NCBI GenBank assembly: GCA_021773035.1
Contig: JAJFKU010000055.1
Location: 55,136-119,135, forward strand
Length of the DNA stretch: 64,000 nucleotides
DNA from: Woeseiaceae bacterium
GTDB lineage: Bacteria > Pseudomonadota > Gammaproteobacteria > Steroidobacterales > Woeseiaceae
Direction: 5' to 3'
The notes under the pieces: model-generated
Database searches by the model: none
What the model saw: the letters and a program-made list of their open reading frames with translations, nothing else
What the model was told of the DNA's origin: nothing
Shown here: positions 18,617 to 26,764 of the stretch, one piece after another
Position numbering within the stretch: position 1 is the stretch's first letter
Layout of the letters: each line of letters opens with the position of its first letter
Translations under genes and position numbers: made by a program

Positions 18617-19503
18617 GGCGCGTCCTCCTGACGGGCGCTGGCGGCTACATCGGTCGGTCGATGATTGACGACCTGATCGCGCGCGGCTTCGAGGTCCATG
18701 CCGTGTCGCAGCGGGAACACCGCAGCACCAGCAACCTCGTCTGGCACAAGGCAGACCTTCTTGATAGCACCGCAACCAGCACCTTACTCGCGAGCGTTGC
18801 GGCAACGGATCTGGTGCATCTCGCCTGGGTCACCGAACCCGGTGCCTACTGGCAATCATCGCAGAATCTTAAATGGCAGAACGCCAGCATCGAGTTGCTC
18901 GATGGCTTCGAAAGACACGGCGGTAGTCGCGCCGTGCTGGCCGGCACGTGTGCGGAGTATGACTGGACCGCGGGCGAGTGCGATGAAGACACAACACCGC
19001 TGCGGCCACAATCGGCCTATAGCCAGGCCAAACTGGCATTTCGCGAGGCGGCCCGATCGACGAACGTAAGTACTGCCTGGGCACGACTTTTCTTCTCTTT
19101 TGGACCTTACGAACATCCGCAGCGCCTCGTGCCTGCGATCATAACAGCGCTGCTATCGGGCGAGCGTGCCGCGTGCAGCGACGGACAACAAGTCCGGGAC
19201 TTTGTCTACGTTCGCGACCTCGCCAGCGCAATGGTTGCGGTTCTGGACAGCGATTTTTGTGGCGATATCAACATCGCATCCGGCGAAGCGCTGACGATAG
19301 AGGAACTCGTTCTTGAAATCGCCGGGTGCCTGGGGGCGAATGACCGCGTGGATTTCGGAGCACTGGCACGACAGGACGGCGAACCACCACGAATTACGGC
19401 TGATGTTTCCAGGCTACGGAACGTTGTCGGCTGGACGCCTGAATACGCGATAGGCACTGCGATAGACGAAACAATCGCCTGGTGGCGGCAGCAGGCTGGC
19501 TGA
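18613..19503 (+). CDS. NAD-dependent epimerase/dehydratase-type 4-ketosugar reductase
   Basis: 296 residues, extended SDR: TGAGGYIGRS at the N-terminus, then HLAW, the SAYSQAK catalytic Tyr/Lys, ARLFFSFGP, and QQVRDFVYVRDLA typical of sugar-nucleotide enzymes. It begins with TTG 18613 overlapping the epimerase stop as TTGA. As the last SDR of the cassette it most likely reduces the 4-keto group to finish the CDP-sugar. A 4-epimerase role is the alternative. Confidence 0.85.
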   Translation: MRRVLLTGAGGYIGRSMIDDLIARGFEVHAVSQREHRSTSNLVWHKADLLDSTATSTLLASVAATDLVHLAWVTEPGAYWQSSQNLKWQNASIELLDGFERHGGSRAVLAGTCAEYDWTAGECDEDTTPLRPQSAYSQAKLAFREAARSTNVSTAWARLFFSFGPYEHPQRLVPAIITALLSGERAACSDGQQVRDFVYVRDLASAMVAVLDSDFCGDINIASGEALTIEELVLEIAGCLGANDRVDFGALARQDGEPPRITADVSRLRNVVGWTPEYAIGTAIDETIAWWRQQAG

Positions 19504-19527
19504 ACAGACTTTGAATTGGAGTACAGA

Positions 19528-20298
19528 GTGAAACTAACAATCGATAACGACAACAATCTCCTGCAGGTCGAGAACGACGGCGAGAGTTCGAGCATGGAAC
19601 TCTACAGTCGCGAGGCCTTCGATTTGCTATCCCGGGAATGGGTGCGCCTCGGATGGCAGATGAAGTATCCCTACACGTTCTCGTGGATGGGCCGACCGAT
19701 CATCCAACTGCCAGAAGACATGTTGCGAACGCAGGAGGTTATTTACCGCCTGCAGCCAGACCTTATCGTCGAGACCGGCATCGCACATGGCGGCTCGCTC
19801 ATCTATTACGCGAGTTTGTGCAAGGCAATCGGCAAAGGCCGTATTGTCGGTGTCGATGTCGAGATCCGACCGCATAACCGCGAAGCGATCGAAGCGCATG
19901 AGCTCTATCACATGATTACCATGATCGAAGGCAACTCCGTTGCACCCGAGATCGTGCGCCAGGTCGACGAACTCGTTGGGGATGCGGAAACGGTGTTGCT
20001 GATTCTCGATTCAAACCACAGCCGGGAACACGTATTGGCCGAACTTGAGGCCTATCACCACCTGGTAACGCCGGGCTCATATGCCGTCGCTACCGATGGT
20101 GTTATGAAATGGGTGTACGACGGCCCGCGAGGCGAGGCCAAGTGGAAAGAAGATAATCCGTCGACGGCTGCACGTGATTTTGTCGAAGCCCACCCGGATT
20201 TTGAAATCGAACAGCCCGACTGGCCGTTTAATGAAAGCGACCTCAGCACCAATATTACGCACTGGCCGGACGCGTGGATACGACGCAAAGACAGCTAA
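19528..20298 (+). CDS. CmcI-family (cephalosporin hydroxylase-type) methyltransferase
   Basis: 256 residues. SAM-binding pattern VETGIAHGGSLIYYAS and VGVDVEIRPHNR, then LILDSNHSREHV, as in the CmcI/RhnM group whose characterised members O-methylate sugars such as rhamnose in surface glycans. GTG 19528 is chosen because GGAG lies six bases upstream; an in-frame TTG at 19516 has no such site. It follows the cassette by 24 bases and probably O-methylates the finished sugar or glycan. It overlaps the convergent membrane gene by four bases. Confidence 0.8.
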   Translation: MKLTIDNDNNLLQVENDGESSSMELYSREAFDLLSREWVRLGWQMKYPYTFSWMGRPIIQLPEDMLRTQEVIYRLQPDLIVETGIAHGGSLIYYASLCKAIGKGRIVGVDVEIRPHNREAIEAHELYHMITMIEGNSVAPEIVRQVDELVGDAETVLLILDSNHSREHVLAELEAYHHLVTPGSYAVATDGVMKWVYDGPRGEAKWKEDNPSTAARDFVEAHPDFEIEQPDWPFNESDLSTNITHWPDAWIRRKDS

Positions 20299-21176
20299 CC
20301 CGTACGGCGCACCAGCTGGTAGATCAACCAGACGATCAGGTCCGAAACCAGCACCACGACCCGAAAACCGGCGATAAGTGCCGCGAGCCCCATAAAACCG
20401 ATAGGGCTGCTCATCAGCTCACTCGCAACGAACTCAAAAACGCCGATGCCCTGTGGCGCAAAAACAGAGATAAACCCGACCCCCCACGAGAACAGGTAAA
20501 TACCGGCCATCTCGACAGCGGAATAGTTGCTGCCTGAGTCCGGAAAAGCACTCAGGTAGAGGAGAAATGCCAGCGTTGCCCCTGCCCAGAATACGACGAC
20601 GGCGACAATGCTCTTCAGGTATGCACCTAGGGATAGTTGATCAGGCTGTTGCAGCACCCGTGCATTCAATAGATGCGCCATCGCGAACATGGCAACAATT
20701 GCGGCGGCAGCGGCTACTCCTGCAATGCTGCCAAGCACGTCGGTTCCACGCATGGAAAAAACGATTGCGCCACCAACGGCCAAGGTTATCGCAGCTGCCA
20801 GACCATTTTCGAGAATGACGAATGCGCTCAGATGACGAGCGCTTACTCCCTGCTCGCGGTAATCTATGACCCGACCGACCGTGTGCCATATCCCGCCCGG
20901 AAGATAACGTGCCGGCAGGCGTGCAGCGTGCGTTGTGAACGCCTGCCGCCAGCTAACTCGCGAGCCACAGGCGTTGAGCACAATGATGGCGAGTAACGGG
21001 GATAGTGTGTGCAGCACCATCCAGAGCACAGTGGCAAACCCGAGGTGGAATAGCGACGCGCTGCTGAGAAGGTCCGCCAGCGTGTCTCTGGACTGCCAGG
21101 CAAAGTACAACAGGAAGGCGAATGCGATCGGCGTAAACAACAACTTCAGCCCGTTGACGATTTTGTTTTTCAACAA
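20295..21176 (-). CDS. LPG-synthase-TM-type (UPF0104) membrane protein, possible glycolipid flippase
   Basis: 293 residues with roughly eight hydrophobic segments. RYLPGGIWHTVGR and APQGIGVFEF are signature loops of the lysylphosphatidylglycerol synthase transmembrane-domain family. Many members next to polysaccharide genes are thought to move lipid-linked precursors. TTG 21176 is preceded by AGGAAG with six-base spacing, inside the end of the upstream glycosyltransferase gene, so the two are one operon. Activity is inferred from context only. Confidence 0.78.
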   Translation of the reverse strand: MLKNKIVNGLKLLFTPIAFAFLLYFAWQSRDTLADLLSSASLFHLGFATVLWMVLHTLSPLLAIIVLNACGSRVSWRQAFTTHAARLPARYLPGGIWHTVGRVIDYREQGVSARHLSAFVILENGLAAAITLAVGGAIVFSMRGTDVLGSIAGVAAAAAIVAMFAMAHLLNARVLQQPDQLSLGAYLKSIVAVVVFWAGATLAFLLYLSAFPDSGSNYSAVEMAGIYLFSWGVGFISVFAPQGIGVFEFVASELMSSPIGFMGLAALIAGFRVVVLVSDLIVWLIYQLVRRTG

Positions 21177-21179
21177 GAT

Positions 21180-22052
21180 CTACTTCCTGTTCGCTTGACG
21201 GCGACCAATGATATAGCGCGCCGGTAGCAACGGCAGCAGCGCGAGCAGCAGAATGAGCCGCCGCAAAAACGGCAAACGCGCCTTCCAGACGGTAGCGATC
21301 AGTGCGAACGGTAGTTTTAGCAGGGGAAAACTCTTATCCAGTGAAGTGTTCGCCTGACCGTATTCCTTGTTCGTATAACGCCTCATACGCTCGCTGTGGT
21401 TCTCCTTTGAGCGCACATCGCGACGCTGCCAGCGGGCGTTCGGTGCGAGCACAAAGTCGCCCATAAGAACAAGCTCGGACAGCAGTACGAGATCGGCGCC
21501 GGCAAAACTCTGGATACTCTCGGTACGGCGCAGATGGTCCAGCCTGATAACGCCGAGCACCGGATGCATATTGCCCCAGAAAACTACAAAGAAACGCCTG
21601 AACAGACTCATACCGCGAGTATCCGGATAGTCTGTATCACGATTATCCTGTACACCATGCTCGTCAATCCAGTGCGATGTCGCGAACGCAAGTGATGCTG
21701 TTTCGTTGGCTTCCAACACGGCGACGCTTTCGGAAACGAGGTCTGCAGACCATTCATCGTGCCCGGCTGCCCACATGAAGTATTTACCCTCCGCCTTCTC
21801 GAGTACGCTTCGGAAGTTCGCGGCAACCCCGATGTTCTCTGGCATTCGGCAGTAGCTAATTCGCTCGTCTTTGCTTGCAGCCAGCGCTCCGATATCGCCA
21901 GTACCATCGGTCGAGGCATTGTCAGAAATTAGAATCCGGATGTTATCGTAGTTCTGCGCACGCAACGCCTCAAGCGATCGCTCGAGGAATCGTTCCTCGT
22001 TGTAAATCGGCATGCCGATTGTGACCAGGGGTTGGCTGTTGACTGTAGACAC
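21180..22052 (-). CDS. Family 2 glycosyltransferase
   Basis: 290 residues. GT-A fold start VTIGMPIYNEERFLERSLEA, ISDNASTDGTG, and WAAGHDEWSADLV with an acidic metal-binding segment. A C-terminal hydrophobic stretch (LILLLALLPLLPARYI) suggests membrane association. GTG start with GGAG ten bases upstream. It probably adds a sugar to a surface glycan, possibly the CDP-derived sugar made by the opposite-strand cassette, but donor and acceptor are unknown. Confidence 0.88.
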   Translation of the reverse strand: MSTVNSQPLVTIGMPIYNEERFLERSLEALRAQNYDNIRILISDNASTDGTGDIGALAASKDERISYCRMPENIGVAANFRSVLEKAEGKYFMWAAGHDEWSADLVSESVAVLEANETASLAFATSHWIDEHGVQDNRDTDYPDTRGMSLFRRFFVVFWGNMHPVLGVIRLDHLRRTESIQSFAGADLVLLSELVLMGDFVLAPNARWQRRDVRSKENHSERMRRYTNKEYGQANTSLDKSFPLLKLPFALIATVWKARLPFLRRLILLLALLPLLPARYIIGRRQANRK

Positions 22053-22059
22053 GAACAGC

Positions 22060-23595
22060 CTACTCCGTCACTTTCAGACTGACATTGTCTGTGGTTTCGC
22101 AAATATCATTCGCGGCCGACAGCCGGTCCCAAAGGCCGCGCGCAACCAGCGACAAACCACCTGTGGCCATCGCGGCACCAGTCGTCGTCGCCGTACCAGC
22201 CGCATCGAGTTGCAACTCCGGTTGCGACAGGCTGCCGCCAAGTTTTACGAAGGAGTTCGCGACACCGCCCAGGCTCAGACCAAGCCCTTCGCGCGGTTTT
22301 GCCCTGACAGTCATATCGACGCTTTCGTCTGTAAAAAGGAGTTTTCCGTCACCAACGAACATCATACTATCAGTCTGCACTCGCAGATCATCGATTGTCG
22401 CTTCACCGTCGACAATCGACGTTGTGTAAAAGGCGCACTCCAGGCTCGTGTACGGTTTCTCGCTGTTGAGCGGGTTCAGCGCCTGAAGAGTCTGTACAAC
22501 AATGTCGCCAAACAGACCCGCCCCTGTAAGCTCCCGAAGCCGACCCCGCCCCTGACGGAATGCGACCCGCCCGTTCGACGCTGCCATTATTTGCTGCAGC
22601 GAGTTGCCGCTGCCCGCTATCTGCACCGCACCGGACAGCGCAGGCAGCGTATCGATGCCGGCATCTTCGGACCAGACCGATCCGACGCGAAGCTTATTGA
22701 CGTCCAAATGAGCATCCGCAGTGATGGCTGCATCGGCTGGCGTTAGCGACAGGCCCGCTGACACAGCACCGCCCAAAGTCCGAAAGCTAAGCGTCGACAC
22801 CGCGAGCCGGCCGTCCTGCAGTGAACCTGTCAGCGAGAAGTCCTGAAGGTGGCTTTCATCGTAGCTCAGCTCTTCTATTTCTACGTTCAATACGGCGTTG
22901 AGCGACCGAAGCAGTTCGTGATCAATCAGTTCAGAGGAAAAAAGCGGCTTGTTTTCCTCCACGTCCTCCTTGTCCCCTGACCCGGCAACGCTGAGTACTA
23001 TCTCCGGTGACCGAAGCTCAACCGACACCGTCGGAACCTCCCCCAGCGCCAAGCGCAACACGCCCGCGACTTCACCCGTGATTCCCAGTGACTGCCCATC
23101 GTAGGAAAACCCGGCGTTCCTGAGGCGGATGTCACCGATCTCAACGACCAGCGGCGTCAGTTCCGCTGAACTATCGTTGTCGCTGACTCCTGGTGTTTCC
23201 CAATTGCCGCTACCGTCAGCATTCGTTGCGAGGCGCAGTTCGATGTCATCGATGGCGAGCTGCTTAATTAGCAGTGGCGGCTGATAAAGCGACCATGTGT
23301 CGACGACGATCGAAAAATGTCCGACGTTGAGGACCCGCCCATCGTCTTCCCAGTGAGCGTTCGAGATGCGGGCATCGCCGACCGTGAACGTGGACGTCCT
23401 GCCAACGTCGATCCTGAGTTCGCCATCGATACGAACCTCATGGCCGATGAGCTCCGAAAGCAGATCTTCAATACGCCCCTGATGCCGGCTGAGATCGCCG
23501 AAGCTAATATAGAGGACACCGATGACCGCAATTGAAAAAACTGCTGCAAACAGGCGAAGTAAGCGCTTCGCGACGGCAGGCATCCCCTCGGTCAA
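22060..23595 (-). CDS. AsmA-family envelope protein
   Basis: 511 residues with an N-terminal membrane anchor (LLRLFAAVFSIAVIGVLYIS). Repeated AsmA-type beta segments follow (IGHEVRIDGELRIDVGRTST; LIKQLAIDDIELRLATNADG) and a C-terminal AsmA_2-like part (GAGLFGDIVVQTLQALNP; LTFRAKPREGLGLSLGG-like region). AsmA proteins bridge inner and outer membranes for lipid traffic. Shorter than E. coli AsmA. The start is either TTG 23595 (TTGA overlap with the SWIM gene stop) or ATG 23583. It lies directly upstream of the GT2 gene in the same direction. Confidence 0.82.
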   Translation of the reverse strand: MTEGMPAVAKRLLRLFAAVFSIAVIGVLYISFGDLSRHQGRIEDLLSELIGHEVRIDGELRIDVGRTSTFTVGDARISNAHWEDDGRVLNVGHFSIVVDTWSLYQPPLLIKQLAIDDIELRLATNADGSGNWETPGVSDNDSSAELTPLVVEIGDIRLRNAGFSYDGQSLGITGEVAGVLRLALGEVPTVSVELRSPEIVLSVAGSGDKEDVEENKPLFSSELIDHELLRSLNAVLNVEIEELSYDESHLQDFSLTGSLQDGRLAVSTLSFRTLGGAVSAGLSLTPADAAITADAHLDVNKLRVGSVWSEDAGIDTLPALSGAVQIAGSGNSLQQIMAASNGRVAFRQGRGRLRELTGAGLFGDIVVQTLQALNPLNSEKPYTSLECAFYTTSIVDGEATIDDLRVQTDSMMFVGDGKLLFTDESVDMTVRAKPREGLGLSLGGVANSFVKLGGSLSQPELQLDAAGTATTTGAAMATGGLSLVARGLWDRLSAANDICETTDNVSLKVTE

Positions 23596-23915
23596 GTGTT
23601 CATCGCTCGCGCAAGCTTTCTTTTTGCGTCGGCCACTGCCTTTTTCGATGGTTCGTCGGCTGCCTCGGCCGCTCGCAGCTCTTTCAGGTCGGCCTCAACA
23701 TCGGTTCCGGATAACCAGGCAACGACAATTTTCGCCTGCTCGGCGTTGTCGCCGCTGATTGAGCTGATATCGCCATCCAGAATCGAAATACGGTGCTTGC
23801 AGAAATTTCCGTAGGTACCGGCCGGGCAGGTGCAGATTGCGGTCAGGCTGTCGCCGTCCTTGATGAAAGTAAGTTCATATGGTTCGGTCGAAGACCCTTT
23901 GACGAGAAAATTCAT
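23592..23915 (-). CDS. Small SWIM-type zinc-finger protein
   Basis: 107 residues from the ATG at 23915. Residues 30-48 hold CTCPAGTYGNFCKHR, which fits the CxCx(n)CxH SWIM zinc finger. The C-terminal half is alanine/lysine-rich and helical. SWIM modules bind DNA or protein. Function here is unknown. The stop overlaps the AsmA start. Confidence 0.7.
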   Translation of the reverse strand: MNFLVKGSSTEPYELTFIKDGDSLTAICTCPAGTYGNFCKHRISILDGDISSISGDNAEQAKIVVAWLSGTDVEADLKELRAAEAADEPSKKAVADAKRKLARAMNT

Positions 23916-23938
23916 TTCTTCCACGGTGCTCTCCCAGA

Positions 23939-24352
23939 TCAGGTATCCGATGCAGATTTGTCGCTTCGCTGCACGAGATCCCAAAGATTGCCGTAAAGGT
24001 CGCGGAATACCGCGACGGTTCCATAGTCCTGAACTGCCGGCTCACGGACGAACTCCACGCCTCTGTCGACGTATGCTCGATAATCGCGCCAGAAATCATC
24101 CGTATACAGAAACAGAAAAACCCGGCCACCGGTTTGATTGCCGACACGAGACGACTGCTCCTCACCGACTGCCCGCGCAAGCAGAATATGCGACTCGGCG
24201 GCACCGGGCGGCGCGACAACGACCCAGCGTTTATCCTGTTCCGGTACGTAGGAATCGTCGATGAGAACAAAATCGAGCGTATTCGTATAGAAGTCTATGG
24301 CCTCGTCGTAGTCACGCACGACCACTGCCGTAAGACCTAGCGATTGTTTCAC
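23939..24352 (-). CDS. VOC-family (glyoxalase/dioxygenase-like) protein
   Basis: 137 residues with the paired beta-alpha-beta-beta-beta layout of the vicinal-oxygen-chelate fold: LTAVVVRDYDEAIDFYTNTLDF, HILLARA, GRVFLFLYTDDFWRDY, and DLYGNLWDLVQ at the end. Possible metal ligands H55 and late E/D residues. GTG start. Family members include glyoxalases, extradiol dioxygenases and antibiotic-binding proteins. The activity cannot be assigned. Confidence 0.85.
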   Translation of the reverse strand: MKQSLGLTAVVVRDYDEAIDFYTNTLDFVLIDDSYVPEQDKRWVVVAPPGAAESHILLARAVGEEQSSRVGNQTGGRVFLFLYTDDFWRDYRAYVDRGVEFVREPAVQDYGTVAVFRDLYGNLWDLVQRSDKSASDT

Positions 24353-24517
24353 CGGCTAATACTCCACTGCTTCCGGCGCATGCGTAATTCTATGGAATTC
24401 GCGGTACGCGGGTGTGACTATAGATTACTCAAAACAAGCCAGACAGCCTACGGCGCACCTCCTGTGGATGCAAGATGCGTGACGGGGCCGCATAAAGGTG
24501 TGGCGTACTATTGCGCC

Positions 24518-25021
24518 TCACAGCAGCAGCTGCCAATAGCCCACGTCGACCCAGCGCCCATGCTTGTAGCCAACCTGCTCGAAATAGCCAGCCTTTGTAA
24601 AACCAAGGCGCTCATGCAGTCGAATACTGTGTTCATTCGGCAGGGCGATACCAGCAATGACCAGATGTACCGATGCTGATCTGAGGGCGTCGAGCAACGC
24701 CCTATTGAGTTGTTGCCCAATGCCCTTTTGGGTTTCATTCACATCGAGATAGACGGTCGATTCGACGGAGAATCGATAAGCGTAGCGCTCCTTCCAGGAA
24801 GAAGCATAGGCATAGCCAAGAATCCTCCCGGACACTTCGGCTACCAGCCACGGCAGGCAATCGGCGAGCGTTTCGTCGATACGAAGCTGCATCTGCTCGG
24901 AAGTGACAACCTCGGTCTCGAAGGTCGCGCAGCTGTTTGCTACATAGTAGTTGTAGATGCCCGCAAGCTCGCCGGCGTCTTTCTTCGTAGCCGAACGTAT
25001 TATGGGGCTGTGCCCTGTCAT
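24518..25021 (-). CDS. GNAT N-acetyltransferase, phosphinothricin/ArsN1-like
   Basis: 167 residues. GNAT pattern with IRSATKKDAGELAGIYNYYV, AYASSWKERYAYRFSVESTVYL, and acetyl-CoA loop segment QKGIGQQL. The family of phosphinothricin/arsinothricin and methionine-sulfoximine acetyltransferases carries the same YRFTVE-like core. It probably acetylates a toxic amino-acid analogue or a free amino acid. The 165-nt gap to the VOC gene (24353-24517) shows nothing recognisable. Confidence 0.85.
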   Translation of the reverse strand: MTGHSPIIRSATKKDAGELAGIYNYYVANSCATFETEVVTSEQMQLRIDETLADCLPWLVAEVSGRILGYAYASSWKERYAYRFSVESTVYLDVNETQKGIGQQLNRALLDALRSASVHLVIAGIALPNEHSIRLHERLGFTKAGYFEQVGYKHGRWVDVGYWQLLL

Positions 25022-25025
25022 TACT

Positions 25026-25232
25026 CTACTGTCTACTCAGACAGCGTTGGGGGGGGTTAGCCGCACTTTCTACGTTTTGTCGTTCGTCGTCCCAGAAGTG
25101 CGCGGCGGAAAAAAACCCGCGTGTTCGATCAGGGCCGAGGCCGAAGTCCCGATCAAGCACAGTGGCAAAACCCCAGGGTTCTACCACCACACCATCGACG
25201 TCCAGAACAATCACACACTTGGATTCAGTCAT
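25026..25232 (-). pseudogene. HAD-hydrolase remnant, N-terminal piece only
   Basis: From the ATG at 25232 the first about 40 residues match the start of HAD-family phosphatases (VIVLDVDGVVVEPWGFATVL, with the DxD nucleophile, then FGLGPDRTRGFF). After that the frame runs into unrelated sequence (HFWDDERQNV) and stops. The remaining about 160 residues of such an enzyme are absent. A run of eight G at 25048-25055 lies in the decayed part. I read it as a gene fragment left by deletion. Confidence 0.6.
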
Positions 25233-25662
25233 ACATAGTCCCACTATACCGCGCCTGACTAACCGCCAAACCGCTGCTCCCTACCGTTCCGATACGCTCT
25301 CCACGCGACACCAGGCCTCCCACTGCTGCGTCGGAGGACGCAAGATGCGCATAGTAATGAAACCGCCACTTCGGTCCAGGAATCAGGATGATGTTTCCAC
25401 CCAGATCGTTGCTGCCCTGAAAAACCACCAGTCCCCCGGTGGCGGCGAGAACGCCTGTTCCTTCCGGGGCGAATACGTCTATCCCTTTATGAACCCCGGA
25501 CGCACCCCAAGGTTCGTACCAGAGCGTGTTCTCATTCCAGTCGCTGACGGTTGCGCCAGCCACGGGTACTACTGAACGTTCGGGAATGAGAAAACCGACG
25601 AGTACAACCAATACAACACCAATACCGATACGTTTGACAATTGAGCGCTTGCGGGACATCAC
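25225..25662 (-). pseudogene. M23-family peptidase with truncated C-terminus
   Basis: 145 residues. N-terminal membrane anchor (IGIGVVLVVLVGFLI), then an M23 LytM-type domain with HKGIDVFAPEGT (His and Asp zinc ligands) and RFHYYAHL. The third ligand motif HxH, expected after VGSSG, is missing: the protein ends in AVSQARYSGTMYD. It is therefore probably inactive or a degenerate form. Its end overlaps the HAD fragment, so both sit at one decayed patch. A non-catalytic LytM activator is the alternative. Confidence 0.6.
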
Positions 25663-25714
25663 CGGAGAATAGCATCCTGAAGTAGGTCAGTAGAGAATCG
25701 CTTTCCGCTACACT

Positions 25715-26758
25715 ATGGACATGGAACGAACTACCCAGCACCGAAAAAACAACCCGTGGGGGTGGGTGCTTGTCGGTGTTGCTTACGGCCTGGTATTACG
25801 CGTGTTGTTCGGCCTGCCGCCGGTATCGGGCACGTACAACGGCGTGATGTCCGCCGCTTTCCTGTTTGGCGCACCTGTCGTTGCCGGTGCGCTGACCGTG
25901 CACGGGGCCCGCGACGAAGGACGGTCAATCTGGTTTGCGATTTTCGGCCCGTGGCTGACCGTCGCGCTCATGTTACTGGGGAGCGCGGTTACGCTGTTGG
26001 AAGGATCCATCTGCATTGCTCTTATGTCGCCTGTCTTTCTGGCCAGCGGCAGCGTCGGTGGCCTGCTGATGGCCTTGGTGCACAGAGCTTCCCGATACGC
26101 CAATACCAACGTTAGTGTCATCGCCGTACTGCCGCTTTTGATTTTAGGTGTCGAGACCCGCTCCCCGCTTATAGAAAAGGAGATGGAGGTTCGTATGTCC
26201 GTTCTGATCGAGGCGAGCGCCGAAAGGGTCTGGAGCGAGATACTCGATGCCCGCGATATCAGTCCTGATGAATTGACGCTGAGCCTCACGCATTTCATCG
26301 GCGTACCAAGACCGGTCGAGGGGATTAATCGGCAAACGCCGGACGGCGAGATTCGTTTTTCAAAGTGGGAGCGAGGCGTCAGCTTCGAGGGCCTGGTCAC
26401 CGAACGCAGGGAAAATGAATCAATCCGCTGGGAGTACCGCTTCGGTGATCACTCCTTTCCGAAAGGCTCCATGGACGATCACGTTGCGATTGGCGGCCGT
26501 TTTTTCGATCTGAGCGATACCACCTTCAATTTGCGACCGCTACCCGGCAACCATACCGAGCTGGAGATCGTGGCTCACTACCGCGTTTCCAGCAGTATCA
26601 ATTTTTACGCAATTCCCGCTTCACGTGTACTAGGCCATGATTTCGTAAGTACGATCCTTCAGTTGTACAAAAGCCGAAGCGAGGCGTCCCAGCTGACGGT
26701 CACCGATCAAAACCAACAGCCGGGCCGCAGGGAACCCTTATCGAGAAGCGAATCGTAG
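25715..26758 (+). CDS. Membrane protein with C-terminal SRPBCC domain
   Basis: 347 residues. The N-terminal half has about four hydrophobic segments (residues 15-32, 43-62, 72-95, 100-120 and one near 130-145). From about residue 155 the protein resembles an SRPBCC/START-type ligand-binding fold (MEVRMSVLIEASAERVWSEI; LEIVAHYRVSSSINFYA). I do not know a characterised relative. An alternative ATG is at 25721. It converges on the serine hydrolase. Confidence 0.68.
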   Translation: MDMERTTQHRKNNPWGWVLVGVAYGLVLRVLFGLPPVSGTYNGVMSAAFLFGAPVVAGALTVHGARDEGRSIWFAIFGPWLTVALMLLGSAVTLLEGSICIALMSPVFLASGSVGGLLMALVHRASRYANTNVSVIAVLPLLILGVETRSPLIEKEMEVRMSVLIEASAERVWSEILDARDISPDELTLSLTHFIGVPRPVEGINRQTPDGEIRFSKWERGVSFEGLVTERRENESIRWEYRFGDHSFPKGSMDDHVAIGGRFFDLSDTTFNLRPLPGNHTELEIVAHYRVSSSINFYAIPASRVLGHDFVSTILQLYKSRSEASQLTVTDQNQQPGRREPLSRSES

Positions 26759-26764
26759 GTCGAC

